Notes under the pieces: generated by a model | Database searches by the model: none | Told to the model about the DNA's origin: nothing | Seen by the model: the letters and a program-made list of their open reading frames with translations, nothing else | Part shown: in pieces, positions 19,762-28,453 of the stretch | How positions within the stretch are numbered: the first letter of the stretch is position 1 | How the letters are laid out: each line of letters opens with the position of its first letter | Program-made: the position numbers and the translations under genes | Assembly (NCBI RefSeq): GCF_004103825.1 | Contig: NZ_RYFI01000017.1 | Coordinates: forward strand, 56,692-116,544 | Origin: Hansschlegelia zhihuaiae | Lineage (GTDB): Bacteria > Pseudomonadota > Alphaproteobacteria > Rhizobiales > Methylopilaceae | Direction: 5' to 3' | DNA length: 59,853 nucleotides

Positions 19762-22470
19762 TCACGGCGCGAGCAGGCGCTCCAGATAATCGAGCTCCTC
19801 GCGGGGACGGTCGGCCTCGCCGAGGCGCTTTCTCAGCTCCTCGAGCACGCGGCGGGCGCGCTGGGCGTCGATCTCGCCCGGCACTTTGGTCGCATCGCCG
19901 TCGCTCTCGCGACGCCGAACGGGGCGGCCGAGCGGGTCGTCGTCGCGGCCCTCCTCGCCGTTCTGGGCGCCCTGCTGGCCCTCTTCGCCCTGCTGGCCAG
20001 GCTGCCCTTGCCCCTTCTGCATCGCCTCGGCCATCGCCTGCGCGCCCTTGCGCAGCTGCTCGAGCGCCTTCTGCTGGTGGTCGAGCGCCTGGCCGGTCTG
20101 GCCCTGACCGAGCGAGCCTTGCGCTTCGCCCATGCTCTTGCCGGCCTCGCCGAGCGCGTTCTTTCCATCCTGGCCGCCCTGGCCTTCCTGCCCGGGCTGC
20201 TGGCCTTCGCCCTGCTCGCCGCCCGGCTGCTGGCGGCCCTGCCGCTGGCCCGGCTGCTGCTGACCCTCGCCCCGCTGGGCCTGCTCGCCCTGCTGACCCT
20301 GCTCCTTCATCATCTGGTCGAGGCGGTCACGTAGCTGCTTCTGCTGCTCGGCGAGGTCGCGCATGCGCTGCTCGCCTTGGCTGCCCTCCTGCTGCTGCTG
20401 GCGGCGGCCCTGCTGGCCGCGCTGGTTGCGCTGCTGGCGCTCGTTCTGCCGGTATTGCTGAAAAGTCTGGTCGCGCAGCTTGCCCTGCTCGCGGATCATG
20501 TCCTGCAGCTTGTTGAGCTGCTGCTGCTGCGCCTGGGCGTTGGGGTCGGCCTGCTGGCGCTGGGCGTTCTGCAGATTGTCCAGCATGTTCTTGAGGTCGG
20601 CGAGCGCCTGTTTGGCGGCGTCCTTGGCGCCGGACTGCGCGAGCTTCTCCATCTTGTCGACCATGTCGCGCAGGTCCTGCGGCCGGACCGCCTTGCCGCG
20701 CTCGCCGGGCTGGGCCTGCTGCTGGCCGGGGTTGCGGCGCTGCTGCTCGGCCATCTCGCGCATGAATTTCTCGAGCGCGGCACGGAGGTCCTGGGTGAGC
20801 TTCTTGATCTCCTCCTCGGAGGCGCCGTTCTCGAGCGCCTTGCGCAGCGCCTCCTCGGCGGCGCGAAGATCGCGCTCGGCCTCCGGCAGGTCGCCGTCCT
20901 CGATCCGGAGCGCCACCTCCCAGAGATAGTCGGCAGCTTCCCTGAGCTCGTCGTCCGAGACCGCGATCTCCAACCGGCGATAGGCGGTGGTGACGCCGAG
21001 ATAGACGCTCGCCTCCTTGATGAACTCTTCCGGAAACATCGCGAGCGCGCGGATAGCGGTCAGCACCCGCGGCTTTGCGTTGGCGTCCATTGCGAGGATG
21101 CGGCGCTGCTCGACCAGCGCGCGGGCGAGCGGCTTGGTGAAGCTGCGAGCTGGAAGCCGCATGTCGATCGACTTCGACAGCCCCTCCTGCCCGGCCTCGT
21201 CGCGGGCGGCGAGCGTCATGACGGCTTCGGCCCCTGCGAAGGGATGCTCCATCACGTCGAGCGGCGTGTCGGCCTTGCCGTCGCGCGCCTTGGCGCGCGG
21301 CAGGCCGAGCGGGACCTTGGGGGCCTCGTAGAGCGGCCGGCGCTCGGCGGCGGGCCCGTCGGTGGTCTCGCTGCGCGAGAAGCGCGGCGCCTTGGCCGCG
21401 GCCTCGTCCTTCAGAACGAAGCGGGCCTCGGCCGAGGCGACGCCGTAATCGTCGCGCAGCTCGTAGGGGATGATCGCGGTCCCGCGGGCGTTCAGCTTGA
21501 GCGGCCCCGTCAGCGCGATCGAGGGCGGCTCATCGGGGATGATGCGGAACCGCCAGACCCTGTCCGGCGCGCCGGCGGCCGCGACGCGCGCCTCGGCGTC
21601 GCCGGTCAGCTTGAAGCGGCGCTCGACCACGCCTTCCGGCGGCCGCCCTTCGACCGGGATCGCCTCGGCCGCGCCGGTCGCCGTCACCTCGACCGCGCCG
21701 CCTGAGCCGCGCACCACCAGGGTCGCGTTTTCGGGGACGGAGACGGCGTCCTGCTCGCCTTCGGGAATCGCCGCGGCCCTTGCGTCCGCGGAGTTTTGCC
21801 CAGCGCCGGCGGCGCGCGCGGTGAGGAAGATCGGCGGCCGGCCGGTATAGCCCGGCGGCGCGACCCAGGCGTCGAGCCGCGCCGGCGCGGTTTCGGCGGC
21901 GGGCGTCGTCCAGTCGAAGGCCGCGAGCACACGCGCCCCGCGGTCGGAGCCCGCGACAGCGAAGGCCACGACGGCGACGAGCGCGAGCAGGAAGCGCAGC
22001 GCGTAAGGGTCGCGCGCGGCGAGCCGCGGCGACGGCCGTCCCGCCTTGAGGCGGCCGGCGTCGCGCTCCATCCGCTCGCGATGGGCGGCCCAGAGCGCGC
22101 GCGTCATCGGGTCCTCGCCCGCGACCGAGGCCAGCCGGTCGTCGAGGCTGGTGGCGGGGCGATGCGCGACGCCGCTCGCGCGGTCCACGCGGCCGAGCGC
22201 CGAGCGCCGGTCGGGCAGCGCCGCACGGACCAGCGGCGCGAGGCTCGCGACGAAGGCGAGGCCGAAGGCGACGACGCCGGCGATGCGGCCTTGAGGAGGC
22301 AGCGCGTCCCAGACGCCGAACCAGGAGACCGCGAGGAACAGCGCGACGACGGCGGAGGCGGCCGCGATCCACGGCCAGACGCCTTCCCAGACAAGCGCGA
22401 GCCGCGCGCGGGCGACCACGCGCTCGATCAGGGCGCGGCCTCGTCCGTCCGTTCCGTCAGAACCCGTCAA
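19762..22470 (-). CDS. TIGR02302 family membrane protein with a glutamine/glycine-rich C-terminal half
   Basis: The 902-residue protein has two transmembrane segments near residues 33-50 and 63-83 and a third near 160-180. A long extracytoplasmic-looking region with a conserved PPGYTGRPP motif follows, and then from about residue 570 a very Q-, G- and E-rich section predicted to be coiled or disordered. This is the layout of TIGR02302, a conserved alphaproteobacterial family of unknown function. It normally follows lysA, but here an AT-rich ORF lies between them. The GTG/ATG choice at 22470 follows the open frame (MTGSDGTDGRGRALIERV). Confidence 0.88.
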   Translation of the reverse strand: MTGSDGTDGRGRALIERVVARARLALVWEGVWPWIAAASAVVALFLAVSWFGVWDALPPQGRIAGVVAFGLAFVASLAPLVRAALPDRRSALGRVDRASGVAHRPATSLDDRLASVAGEDPMTRALWAAHRERMERDAGRLKAGRPSPRLAARDPYALRFLLALVAVVAFAVAGSDRGARVLAAFDWTTPAAETAPARLDAWVAPPGYTGRPPIFLTARAAGAGQNSADARAAAIPEGEQDAVSVPENATLVVRGSGGAVEVTATGAAEAIPVEGRPPEGVVERRFKLTGDAEARVAAAGAPDRVWRFRIIPDEPPSIALTGPLKLNARGTAIIPYELRDDYGVASAEARFVLKDEAAAKAPRFSRSETTDGPAAERRPLYEAPKVPLGLPRAKARDGKADTPLDVMEHPFAGAEAVMTLAARDEAGQEGLSKSIDMRLPARSFTKPLARALVEQRRILAMDANAKPRVLTAIRALAMFPEEFIKEASVYLGVTTAYRRLEIAVSDDELREAADYLWEVALRIEDGDLPEAERDLRAAEEALRKALENGASEEEIKKLTQDLRAALEKFMREMAEQQRRNPGQQQAQPGERGKAVRPQDLRDMVDKMEKLAQSGAKDAAKQALADLKNMLDNLQNAQRQQADPNAQAQQQQLNKLQDMIREQGKLRDQTFQQYRQNERQQRNQRGQQGRRQQQQEGSQGEQRMRDLAEQQKQLRDRLDQMMKEQGQQGEQAQRGEGQQQPGQRQGRQQPGGEQGEGQQPGQEGQGGQDGKNALGEAGKSMGEAQGSLGQGQTGQALDHQQKALEQLRKGAQAMAEAMQKGQGQPGQQGEEGQQGAQNGEEGRDDDPLGRPVRRRESDGDATKVPGEIDAQRARRVLEELRKRLGEADRPREELDYLERLLAP

Positions 22471-22647
22471 TCCGCCGGTTCTCCCGCAGCCCCGGCCCCG
22501 TCATGGAGTTACGAGCGCAAAGCTAGCATGGACCGCGCCGATGGCCAGCATGGGGCGGAGCCGGGACGTCACCGAGACGTGATGGGGGAGCTACCTTTAT
22601 CACCCAATCAGATGGGGAAACTTAGACTGGTAAAGATCAGATTCGCT

Positions 22648-23004
22648 CTAATTTGAGTCGGCGCTGAGAAAATCAATCATCCTCATTACCTTCTCACGCT
22701 CATGCACCTCGTGAATCGACCACGCGCGCTCAAGCGAGCGCGCCAACGTCTCCAGAGGCCGAACGGCTTCTCTTACCTTGAAATGATATGCCAGATCGAT
22801 CGCATCAAAACGAACCTTTGAATCTTCTGATAAAATCCATTCACAGATAACTAAATTAGCTAATATTCGATTTTCTTCATCGAAACGCCCATACATCGCC
22901 CACAATCGGCTCCGAATAATGTTTGGATCTTTGTAATGCTTTGAGTGCTCCTCTGCAGTTTGCCTGCAGACCCACATTCCGTTTCGGATGCCCTCTAAAT
23001 CCAT
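22648..23004 (-). CDS. AT-rich ORF of unknown function, probably acquired
   Basis: The predicted protein has 118 residues from the ATG at 23004. The base composition is visibly unlike the neighbours, with many A/T-ending codons in a ~70% G+C chromosome. The sequence is soluble and charged, without signal peptide or membrane span. The segment VRFDAIDLAYHFKVREAVRPL reads like a HEAT-type helix pair, but no family is recognised. The frame stays open upstream through lysA to 23181; that part is a shadow. The ATG lacks a well-spaced ribosome-binding site (GGGAGA abuts it), so a TTG a few codons earlier or coupling to lysA is possible. It lies between lysA and TIGR02302 on the same strand. Confidence 0.55.
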   Translation of the reverse strand: MDLEGIRNGMWVCRQTAEEHSKHYKDPNIIRSRLWAMYGRFDEENRILANLVICEWILSEDSKVRFDAIDLAYHFKVREAVRPLETLARSLERAWSIHEVHEREKVMRMIDFLSADSN

Positions 23005-23038
23005 TCTCCCGTCCAAGAATTCTGGATTGGTCTCTTTT

Positions 23039-24304
23039 TCACAGCCACTCCGGCGTGCGGTCCTGCGCGAGCAGCTCCTCGACGCTTGGCCGCGGCCGCA
23101 CCACGGCCATGCGCGCGCCGTCGACCAGCACCTCGGCCACGAGCGGGCGCGAATTGTAAGTCGAGGACTGCGTCGCCCCATAGGCGCCGGCCGACATCAC
23201 CGCGAGCAGATCGCCCGCCTTCGGCAGCGGCATGTCGCGGCCCAAAGCGAGATAGTCGCCGGTCTCGCAGACCGGGCCGACGACGTCCGCGCGGACAAGA
23301 GGCTCGTTCCCGGCGGGCCGCCGGACCGGCCAGACCTCGTGATAGGCCTCGTAGAGCGTCGGGCGGATCAGGTCGTTCATGCCGGCGTCGACGATCACGA
23401 AGATCTTGTCGGCGCCTTCCTTCACATAGATCACGCGGGTCAGCAGCACGCCGGCGTTGCCGACGATCAGCCGGCCGGGCTCGAAGATCAGCCGCGCGTC
23501 GATCCCGCGCGTCAGGCGCCTGACCATGTCGGCGTAGTCGACGGGCAGCGGCGGCGCGGTGTGGGCGTCGCGATAGGGGATGCCGAGCCCGCCGCCGACG
23601 TCGACATGGCGGATCGCATGGCCGTCGCGCCTGAGTTCGCCCACGAACTCGACCAGCCGGGCGATCGCCTGCTCGAAGGGCGCGAGGTCGGTGATCTGGC
23701 TGCCGATATGCATGTCGACGCCCGCGACCTCGACGCCCGGCAGAAGCGCGGCCTCGGCGTAGACGGCGCGGGCGCGGGCGATCGGCACGCCGAACTTGGT
23801 CTCGGAGGAGCCGGTCGAGATCTTGGCGTGGCTCTTCGCGTCGACGTCCGGGTTCACGCGCAGCGCGACATGGGCCGTCGCGCCCTTGGCTGCCGCGATC
23901 TCGGACAGCAGCCGGAGTTCCGGCTCGCTCTCGACGTTGAAGCAGAGAATGCCGGCGTCGAGCGCCTGCGCGAGTTCGGCCGCCGTCTTGCCGACGCCCG
24001 AGAAGGTGATCCTGTCCGCCGGGCAGCCGGCGGCCAGCGCCCGCTTCAGCTCGCCGCCCGACACCACGTCCATGCCGCAGCCGAGCTTGGCCAGGAGGCT
24101 GAGCACGGCCTGGTTGGACAGCGCCTTGACCGCATAGCAGATCAGGTGGTCGACGCCGGAAAAGGCCTCGTCGAACACGCGGACGTGACGGGTCAGCGTG
24201 GCGCGCGAATAGACGTAGGTCGGCGTGCCCACTTCCTCGGCGATCGCCGCGAGCGCGACGTCCTCGGCGTGCAGCGCGCCGTCGCGATAGTCGAAATGAT
24301 GCAT
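23039..24304 (-). CDS. lysA: Diaminopimelate decarboxylase
   Basis: The 421-residue fold-type III PLP enzyme has Lys60 in CYAVKALSN as the PLP-binding residue, HIGSQ, the phosphate-binding EPGRLIVGNAG, and a C-terminal GAYGATQSSTYNSRP substrate segment. It makes lysine from meso-diaminopimelate. The C terminus (DRTPEWL) looks complete even though AT-rich foreign-looking DNA begins directly after the stop codon. The LptM-like lipoprotein and argH lie upstream on the same strand, the standard Rhizobiales order argH-lipoprotein-lysA. Confidence 0.96.
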   Translation of the reverse strand: MHHFDYRDGALHAEDVALAAIAEEVGTPTYVYSRATLTRHVRVFDEAFSGVDHLICYAVKALSNQAVLSLLAKLGCGMDVVSGGELKRALAAGCPADRITFSGVGKTAAELAQALDAGILCFNVESEPELRLLSEIAAAKGATAHVALRVNPDVDAKSHAKISTGSSETKFGVPIARARAVYAEAALLPGVEVAGVDMHIGSQITDLAPFEQAIARLVEFVGELRRDGHAIRHVDVGGGLGIPYRDAHTAPPLPVDYADMVRRLTRGIDARLIFEPGRLIVGNAGVLLTRVIYVKEGADKIFVIVDAGMNDLIRPTLYEAYHEVWPVRRPAGNEPLVRADVVGPVCETGDYLALGRDMPLPKAGDLLAVMSAGAYGATQSSTYNSRPLVAEVLVDGARMAVVRPRPSVEELLAQDRTPEWL

Positions 24305-24335
24305 CGGAACTTACGGCGACGTTTCAGGAGAAACC

Positions 24336-24431
24336 GTCATGCCCGAGCTCGCCTCGGGCATCCACGACTAAACGTCGAAGACGGCGTTTCACGATGAAGT
24401 CGTGGATGCCCGGCCTTCGGCCGGGCATGAC
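24336..24431. repeat. Palindromic intergenic repeat, family B-related, copy
   Basis: About 96 bp with inverted arms: GTCATGCCCGAG...CTCGGGCATCCACGAC at the left and GTCGTGGATGCCCGG...CCGGGCATGAC at the right. Each arm also folds on itself. It lies between the lipoprotein gene and lysA, so it would be transcribed within the operon and could act as an mRNA-stabilising hairpin. Confidence 0.75.
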
Positions 24432-24448
24432 GGCGGACGGGACGATGG

Positions 24449-24643
24449 TCAGTTCAGCAGGCCGTCGAGCACGAAGGGGCGCTTCGGCTTGACCGGCCGC
24501 TTCTCGGTCGAGCCGTCGGCCTTGGTCACCGTCTCCATCGGCGTGCCTTCCGGATAGTCCGGATCGCCCTTCTTGCCGCAGCCGCCGAGCGCGACGGAGG
24601 CGGCCAAAAGAGCGGCGACGGCGGCGGCGCGGGTCATCGGCAC
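24449..24643 (-). CDS. lptM: LptM-like LPS-assembly lipoprotein
   Basis: The 64-residue protein has a signal peptide with lipobox LGGC (Cys22) followed by GKKGDPDYPEG, which matches the LptM/YifL family (CGxKGxLxxP-type). LptM is a small outer-membrane lipoprotein that helps mature the LPS translocon LptD/E by mimicking LPS binding. In alphaproteobacteria the role is assumed by homology. It lies between argH and lysA, the conserved location. Confidence 0.82.
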   Translation of the reverse strand: MPMTRAAAVAALLAASVALGGCGKKGDPDYPEGTPMETVTKADGSTEKRPVKPKRPFVLDGLLN

Positions 24644-24739
24644 GGGGACGTGGTCCTTCGGATCGGGCGGCGCAGGTTTTAGATGAGTTTTGGCGGGGCC
24701 GATAGACGCGGTCGCACGCTGTGGGCCCAGAAGGAGCCT

Positions 24740-24827
24740 CGTCGTCCTCCAGCTTGACCGGAGGTCCCATCGTCGGCGTCGGGCTCAACGTCTGACCTGG
24801 ATGGCGCGGTCAAGCCGGACCACGACG
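24740..24827. repeat. Diverged palindromic repeat, family B-related
   Basis: Imperfect inverted arms at 24740-24768 and 24799-24827 share the AGCTTGACCGG / GCGGTCAAGCCGG core of family B. It fills most of the gap between argH and the lptM-like gene. Confidence 0.5.
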
Positions 24828-24852
24828 CTTTACGCCTGAACGCTCGCGCCCA

Positions 24853-26247
24853 TCACCGCTTGCTCTCCCGGCCGAGCCTGCGGCGCCAGCGGGTGATCTG
24901 CGCCCGCACGTTCTTGGGCGCCGTGCCGCCATAGCTCACGCGGCTGCGCACCGAGTTGCGCACCCCCAGCACCTCGAACACGTCCTCGGTGACGCGGGGC
25001 TCGACCTCCTGCATGTCGGCGAGCGGCAGCCGCTCGAGCCCGACCTTCTTCTCCGCGGCCTTGGCGACGATCCGGCCGACGACGTGATGCGCCTCGCGGA
25101 ACGGCATGCCGACCACCCGCACCAGCCAGTCGGCGAGGTCGGTCGCGGTTGCGTAGCCCGCGCCCGCGGCGCGGCGCATGGCGGCGAGGTCCGGCTCCAT
25201 GTCCTCGACCATGCCGGCGGTCGCGGCGATCGACAAAGACAGCGTGTCGAGCGCGTCGAACAGGCCCTCCTTGTCCTCCTGCATGTCCTTCGAATAGGCG
25301 AGCGGCAGGCCCTTCATCACGGTCAGCATGCCGACCAGCGCGCCCACCACCCGGCCGGTCTTGCCGCGCACCAGCTCGGCGGCGTCCGGATTGCGCTTCT
25401 GCGGCATGATCGAGGAGCCGGTCGAGAACCGGTCGGAGAGCCGCACGAAGCCGAATTGCGGCGTCGACCACAGCACGAGCTCCTCGGCGAAGCGCGACAG
25501 GTGGCCGGCGCAGATCGCGGCGAGCGACAGCGTCTCCAGCACGAAGTCGCGATCCGAGACCGAGTCGAGCGAGTTCGCGGTCGGCCGGTCGAAGCCCAGC
25601 GCGCGGGCGGTGAAGTCGCGGTCGATCGGAAAGGAGGTGCCGGCGAGCGCCGCCGCGCCCAGCGGGCATTCGTTCATGCGCCGCCGCGCGTCGTGGACGC
25701 GGCCGCGGTCACGCCCGATCATCTCCACATAGGCCATCAGATGGTGGCCGAAGGTCACGGGCTGGGCGCTCTGGAGATGCGTGAAGCCCGGCATCACGTC
25801 GGCGGCGTGCTTGGCCGCCTTCTCGACCAGCGCCTGCTGCAGGCCGAGCAACTGCCGGTCGAGCCCGTCGAGCGCGTCGCGGACGTAGAGCCGGAAGTCG
25901 GTCGCCACCTGGTCGTTGCGCGAGCGGGCGGTGTGCAGACGCCCGGCCGACGGCCCCGCGAGCTCGGCAAGCCGGCTCTCGACGTTCATATGGATGTCTT
26001 CGAGGGCTCGCGAGAAGGTGAAGCGTCCGCCCTCGATCTCGGCCAGAACCTCGTCCAGACCCTTCTCGATCGCCGCGGCGTCCTCGAAGGACACGATGCC
26101 GGCCTCCGCCAGCATGCCGACATGGGCCTTTGAGCCGCGGATGTCCTGCGCGTAGAAGCGGCGGTCGAAATCGATCGAGGCGTTGATCGCCTCGAGCACG
26201 GCGTCCGGCCCTTCCGCGAACCGGCCGCCCCACATCGCGTTGCTCAT
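24853..26247 (-). CDS. argH: Argininosuccinate lyase
   Basis: The 464-residue fumarase/aspartase-superfamily enzyme has the signature [12 protein letters not shown], which contains the catalytic serine loop, and [13 protein letters not shown]. It begins [15 protein letters not shown], as relatives do. It cleaves argininosuccinate to arginine and fumarate, the last step of arginine synthesis. It diverges from tlpA across 44 bp, a conserved pair in Rhizobiales. Confidence 0.97.
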   Translation of the reverse strand: MSNAMWGGRFAEGPDAVLEAINASIDFDRRFYAQDIRGSKAHVGMLAEAGIVSFEDAAAIEKGLDEVLAEIEGGRFTFSRALEDIHMNVESRLAELAGPSAGRLHTARSRNDQVATDFRLYVRDALDGLDRQLLGLQQALVEKAAKHAADVMPGFTHLQSAQPVTFGHHLMAYVEMIGRDRGRVHDARRRMNECPLGAAALAGTSFPIDRDFTARALGFDRPTANSLDSVSDRDFVLETLSLAAICAGHLSRFAEELVLWSTPQFGFVRLSDRFSTGSSIMPQKRNPDAAELVRGKTGRVVGALVGMLTVMKGLPLAYSKDMQEDKEGLFDALDTLSLSIAATAGMVEDMEPDLAAMRRAAGAGYATATDLADWLVRVVGMPFREAHHVVGRIVAKAAEKKVGLERLPLADMQEVEPRVTEDVFEVLGVRNSVRSRVSYGGTAPKNVRAQITRWRRRLGRESKR

Positions 26248-26291
26248 CGCTTAACTTCCTTCCGGCGGCGGCCGGCGCATCGAGGTCAGAC

Positions 26292-26951
26292 ATGCCCGAA
26301 CCGGCCGACGCCGCGCCTCAAGCAGCCAAGGGCCGTAGCCTCAAGCGGCTCCTGCTCGCGACCGGCCTCGCGGCGCTCGGTCTCGGCGGGCTCGCCCTAT
26401 ACGGCTTCAGCGGCGGCGACAAGGCTCAGGCCTGCGCGGCGAGCTCGGAGACGCTGGCCTCGATCAAGGCCGCGGCCAAAGGCGAGGTCGCGGCGGTCGC
26501 GACGCCCTCCTCGCCGCGCCCGCTGCCGCAGCTTTCCTTCAAGGACGGAAGCGGCGCCGAGATCGGCCTCGACAAGTTCCGCGGCAAAATCGTGCTGCTG
26601 AACCTCTGGGCCACCTGGTGCGCGCCCTGCCGCAAGGAGATGCCGGCGCTCGACAAGCTCGAGGGCGAGCAGGGCGGCGACTCGTTCGAGGTCGTGCCGG
26701 TGTCGCTCGATTTCGGCGGCCCGGAGAAGCCGCAGAAATTCCTCAAGGACATCGGCGCCCAGCGGCTCGCCTTCTTCCACGATCCGTCCGGCAAGGTGCT
26801 GCCGGCGCTGAAGACCGTCGGCCGCGGCACGGGCCTGCCCACCACCCTGATCCTCGACCGCGCGGGCTGCGAGATCGGCTACCTGCCGGGTCCGGCCGAA
26901 TGGGCGAGCGAGGACGCGAGGTCGCTGATCAAGGCCGCGCTCGGGGAATAG
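26292..26951 (+). CDS. tlpA: TlpA-type membrane-anchored thiol-disulfide oxidoreductase
   Basis: The 219-residue protein has an N-terminal membrane anchor (about 19-38) and a periplasmic thioredoxin fold with active site WCAPC (Cys110, Cys113). The extra pair of cysteines (Cys48 and one in RAGCEIG) and the insert after the active site fit the TlpA of Bradyrhizobium, a reductant for copper delivery to cytochrome oxidase. GAGGT precedes the ATG. It diverges from argH. Confidence 0.9.
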   Translation: MPEPADAAPQAAKGRSLKRLLLATGLAALGLGGLALYGFSGGDKAQACAASSETLASIKAAAKGEVAAVATPSSPRPLPQLSFKDGSGAEIGLDKFRGKIVLLNLWATWCAPCRKEMPALDKLEGEQGGDSFEVVPVSLDFGGPEKPQKFLKDIGAQRLAFFHDPSGKVLPALKTVGRGTGLPTTLILDRAGCEIGYLPGPAEWASEDARSLIKAALGE

Positions 26952-26977
26952 GCGAGGAGCGAGGATCTCGCGCCGAC

Positions 26978-27106
26978 GTGCTGCTTGCTTCGAGACGCCG
27001 TCCTGACGGACGGCTCCTCAGCATGAGGAGGCCCGTGCTTGTCATCCTCCACATTCCTCATGCTGAGGAGCCCGCGTCTTCGCGGGCGTCTCGAAGCACG
27101 CAGCAC
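26978..27106. repeat. Nested palindromic intergenic repeat, family C
   Basis: Outer arms of 22 bp (GTGCTGCTTGCTTCGAGACG... and its complement, one mismatch) enclose a second, perfect 18-bp inverted repeat, GGCTCCTCAGCATGAGGA / TCCTCATGCTGAGGAGCC. The element lies between convergent tlpA and xerD. Its core (CTTCGAGACGCC, CTCAGCATGAGG) resembles a repeat widespread in Rhizobiales genomes. It may serve as the shared terminator. Confidence 0.8.
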
Positions 27107-27142
27107 AGGCGTCCCAAAGGCGCCTTCAACCGCGCCCTGCCG

Positions 27143-28081
27143 TCACTCCGCATCCGCGAGCGGGTGCAGGTCCCTCACCATCGCCCGCGCCCGCTCGTCG
27201 AGCACGTGGGTGTAGATCTGGGTCGTGGCGATGTCGGCGTGGCCGAGCATCTGCTGGACGGCGCGCAGATCCGCGCCGTTCTGCACCAGATGGCTCGCGA
27301 AGGCGTGGCGCAGCACATGCGGGCTGATCCGGTCGGCCGACAACCCGGCGCGCGCCGCCGCCTCCTTGAGGTCGCGGGCGAACACCTGGCGCGTGACGTG
27401 GCCGCTCTCGCCGCCGGCGGGAAACAGCCAGGGGCCCTCGGCGCCCTTGCCGGCCTCGCCGAGCGCCGCGAGGTAGGCGGTCATGGCCTGCTTGGCGACC
27501 GGGGTCAGCGGCGCGAGCCGCTCGCGTCCGCCCTTGCCCTTGATCGCGACCACCGAAGCCGCGGGCCGCGCCGCCGCGCGCGGCAGCCCGACGAGCTCCG
27601 AGACGCGCAGGCCCGCCCCATAGGCGAGCTCGAGCAGACAGACGAGCCGCGCGGCCCTGAGTTTCGCGCGCGGCGACGGCTCGGGTCCGGGATCGCCGGC
27701 TGCGGCGATCAAGGCCTCGAGCTCCTCGACCCGGAGCGTCTTGGGCAGCGGCCGGCCGCGTCGGGGGCCCTCCAGCGAGGCGGTCGGGTCGTCGGCCCGA
27801 AACCCGTCGGCGTAGAGGAACTTGTGGAGCTGCCGGACGGCCGAGAGCTTGCGCGCCGCCGACGACGCCTTGAAGCCGCGGTCGGCGAGGTCGGCGAGAT
27901 GCGCCCGGACGTCGTCGGGTCCGGCGTCCGAGGGCGAACGGCCGCGCGCGGCGAGGAAGGCGGCGTAGTCGGACAGGTCGCGCTCATAGGCCGCGAGCGT
28001 GTTGGCGGCGGCGCCGCGCTCGGCGCTCGCCATCTCGAGGAAGGCCTCGATCTCGCGTCTCGCGCGCTTCGAAGCGCTCAA
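27143..28081 (-). CDS. xerD: Tyrosine recombinase XerD
   Basis: The 312-residue protein has an N-terminal SAM-like core-binding domain (IEAFLEMASAERGAAANTL) and the catalytic domain with Arg159, His255, Arg258 (HVLRHAFASHL), His281 (LGHADIATTQ) and Tyr290. XerC/XerD resolve chromosome dimers at dif. The location next to aroK/aroB on the opposite strand and the IEAFLEMxxAERGA start are typical of chromosomal XerD rather than a mobile integrase. I place the start at the TTG at 28081, which overlaps the stop of the upstream small gene (TTGA). An ATG 16 codons further in would remove the first conserved helix. Confidence 0.92.
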   Translation of the reverse strand: MSASKRARREIEAFLEMASAERGAAANTLAAYERDLSDYAAFLAARGRSPSDAGPDDVRAHLADLADRGFKASSAARKLSAVRQLHKFLYADGFRADDPTASLEGPRRGRPLPKTLRVEELEALIAAAGDPGPEPSPRAKLRAARLVCLLELAYGAGLRVSELVGLPRAAARPAASVVAIKGKGGRERLAPLTPVAKQAMTAYLAALGEAGKGAEGPWLFPAGGESGHVTRQVFARDLKEAAARAGLSADRISPHVLRHAFASHLVQNGADLRAVQQMLGHADIATTQIYTHVLDERARAMVRDLHPLADAE

Positions 28082-28302
28082 CGGGGCTGCGGACCTTCCG
28101 CCGCGGCCTCGGCGCCGGCGCCGGCGGTCTGCGAATTGCGCGCGGCGGCCGTCGCAGGCGGCGGCTTCAGCCGCTGCGACGGGATCGTCACCGTCATCTC
28201 GCGCGTCTGCGGCGTCACGAAGGTGGCGAGCGAATAGAGCGTCGCGAAGACCGCGGCCGCGAGCGCGGCGAGTACGGTCAGAAAACGCATCAAGCTCGGC
28301 AT
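28078..28302 (-). CDS. Small conserved single-span membrane protein upstream of xerD
   Basis: The 74-residue protein has one N-terminal membrane segment (about 5-31, MRFLTVLAALAAAVFATLY) followed by TPQTREMTVTIPSQRL and a proline/alanine-rich tail. The REMTVTIPS motif recurs in small proteins at this position in Rhizobiales; the function is unknown. AGGCGG precedes the ATG. Its stop codon overlaps the xerD start, so it is the first gene of a two-gene unit that diverges from aroK. Confidence 0.75.
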   Translation of the reverse strand: MPSLMRFLTVLAALAAAVFATLYSLATFVTPQTREMTVTIPSQRLKPPPATAAARNSQTAGAGAEAAAEGPQPR

Positions 28303-28453
28303 GTCGCACCGCCTGGTTCGCCGGCATGGCACGCGCCCCGGTCGAGAGGACCACGGGGCCGCTCGCGCCGCAACCATCCGGCATTGTATAAGGATAAGCT
28401 TTAGGAATAGGTTGCGCGCCTCACGCGCCCGAGCGCGATTTTCATGCGAGCCT

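Noticed and set aside
20377-21705. Plus-strand leucine-rich frame opposite TIGR02302
   Set aside because: It is the antisense image of the Gln-rich coding repeats and lacks a start region or conserved motif.
27143-28081. xerD-like recombinase as the integrase of a mobile element
   Set aside because: Its position beside aroK-aroB, its typical XerD sequence and the lack of att-like direct repeats or cargo genes indicate the housekeeping recombinase.
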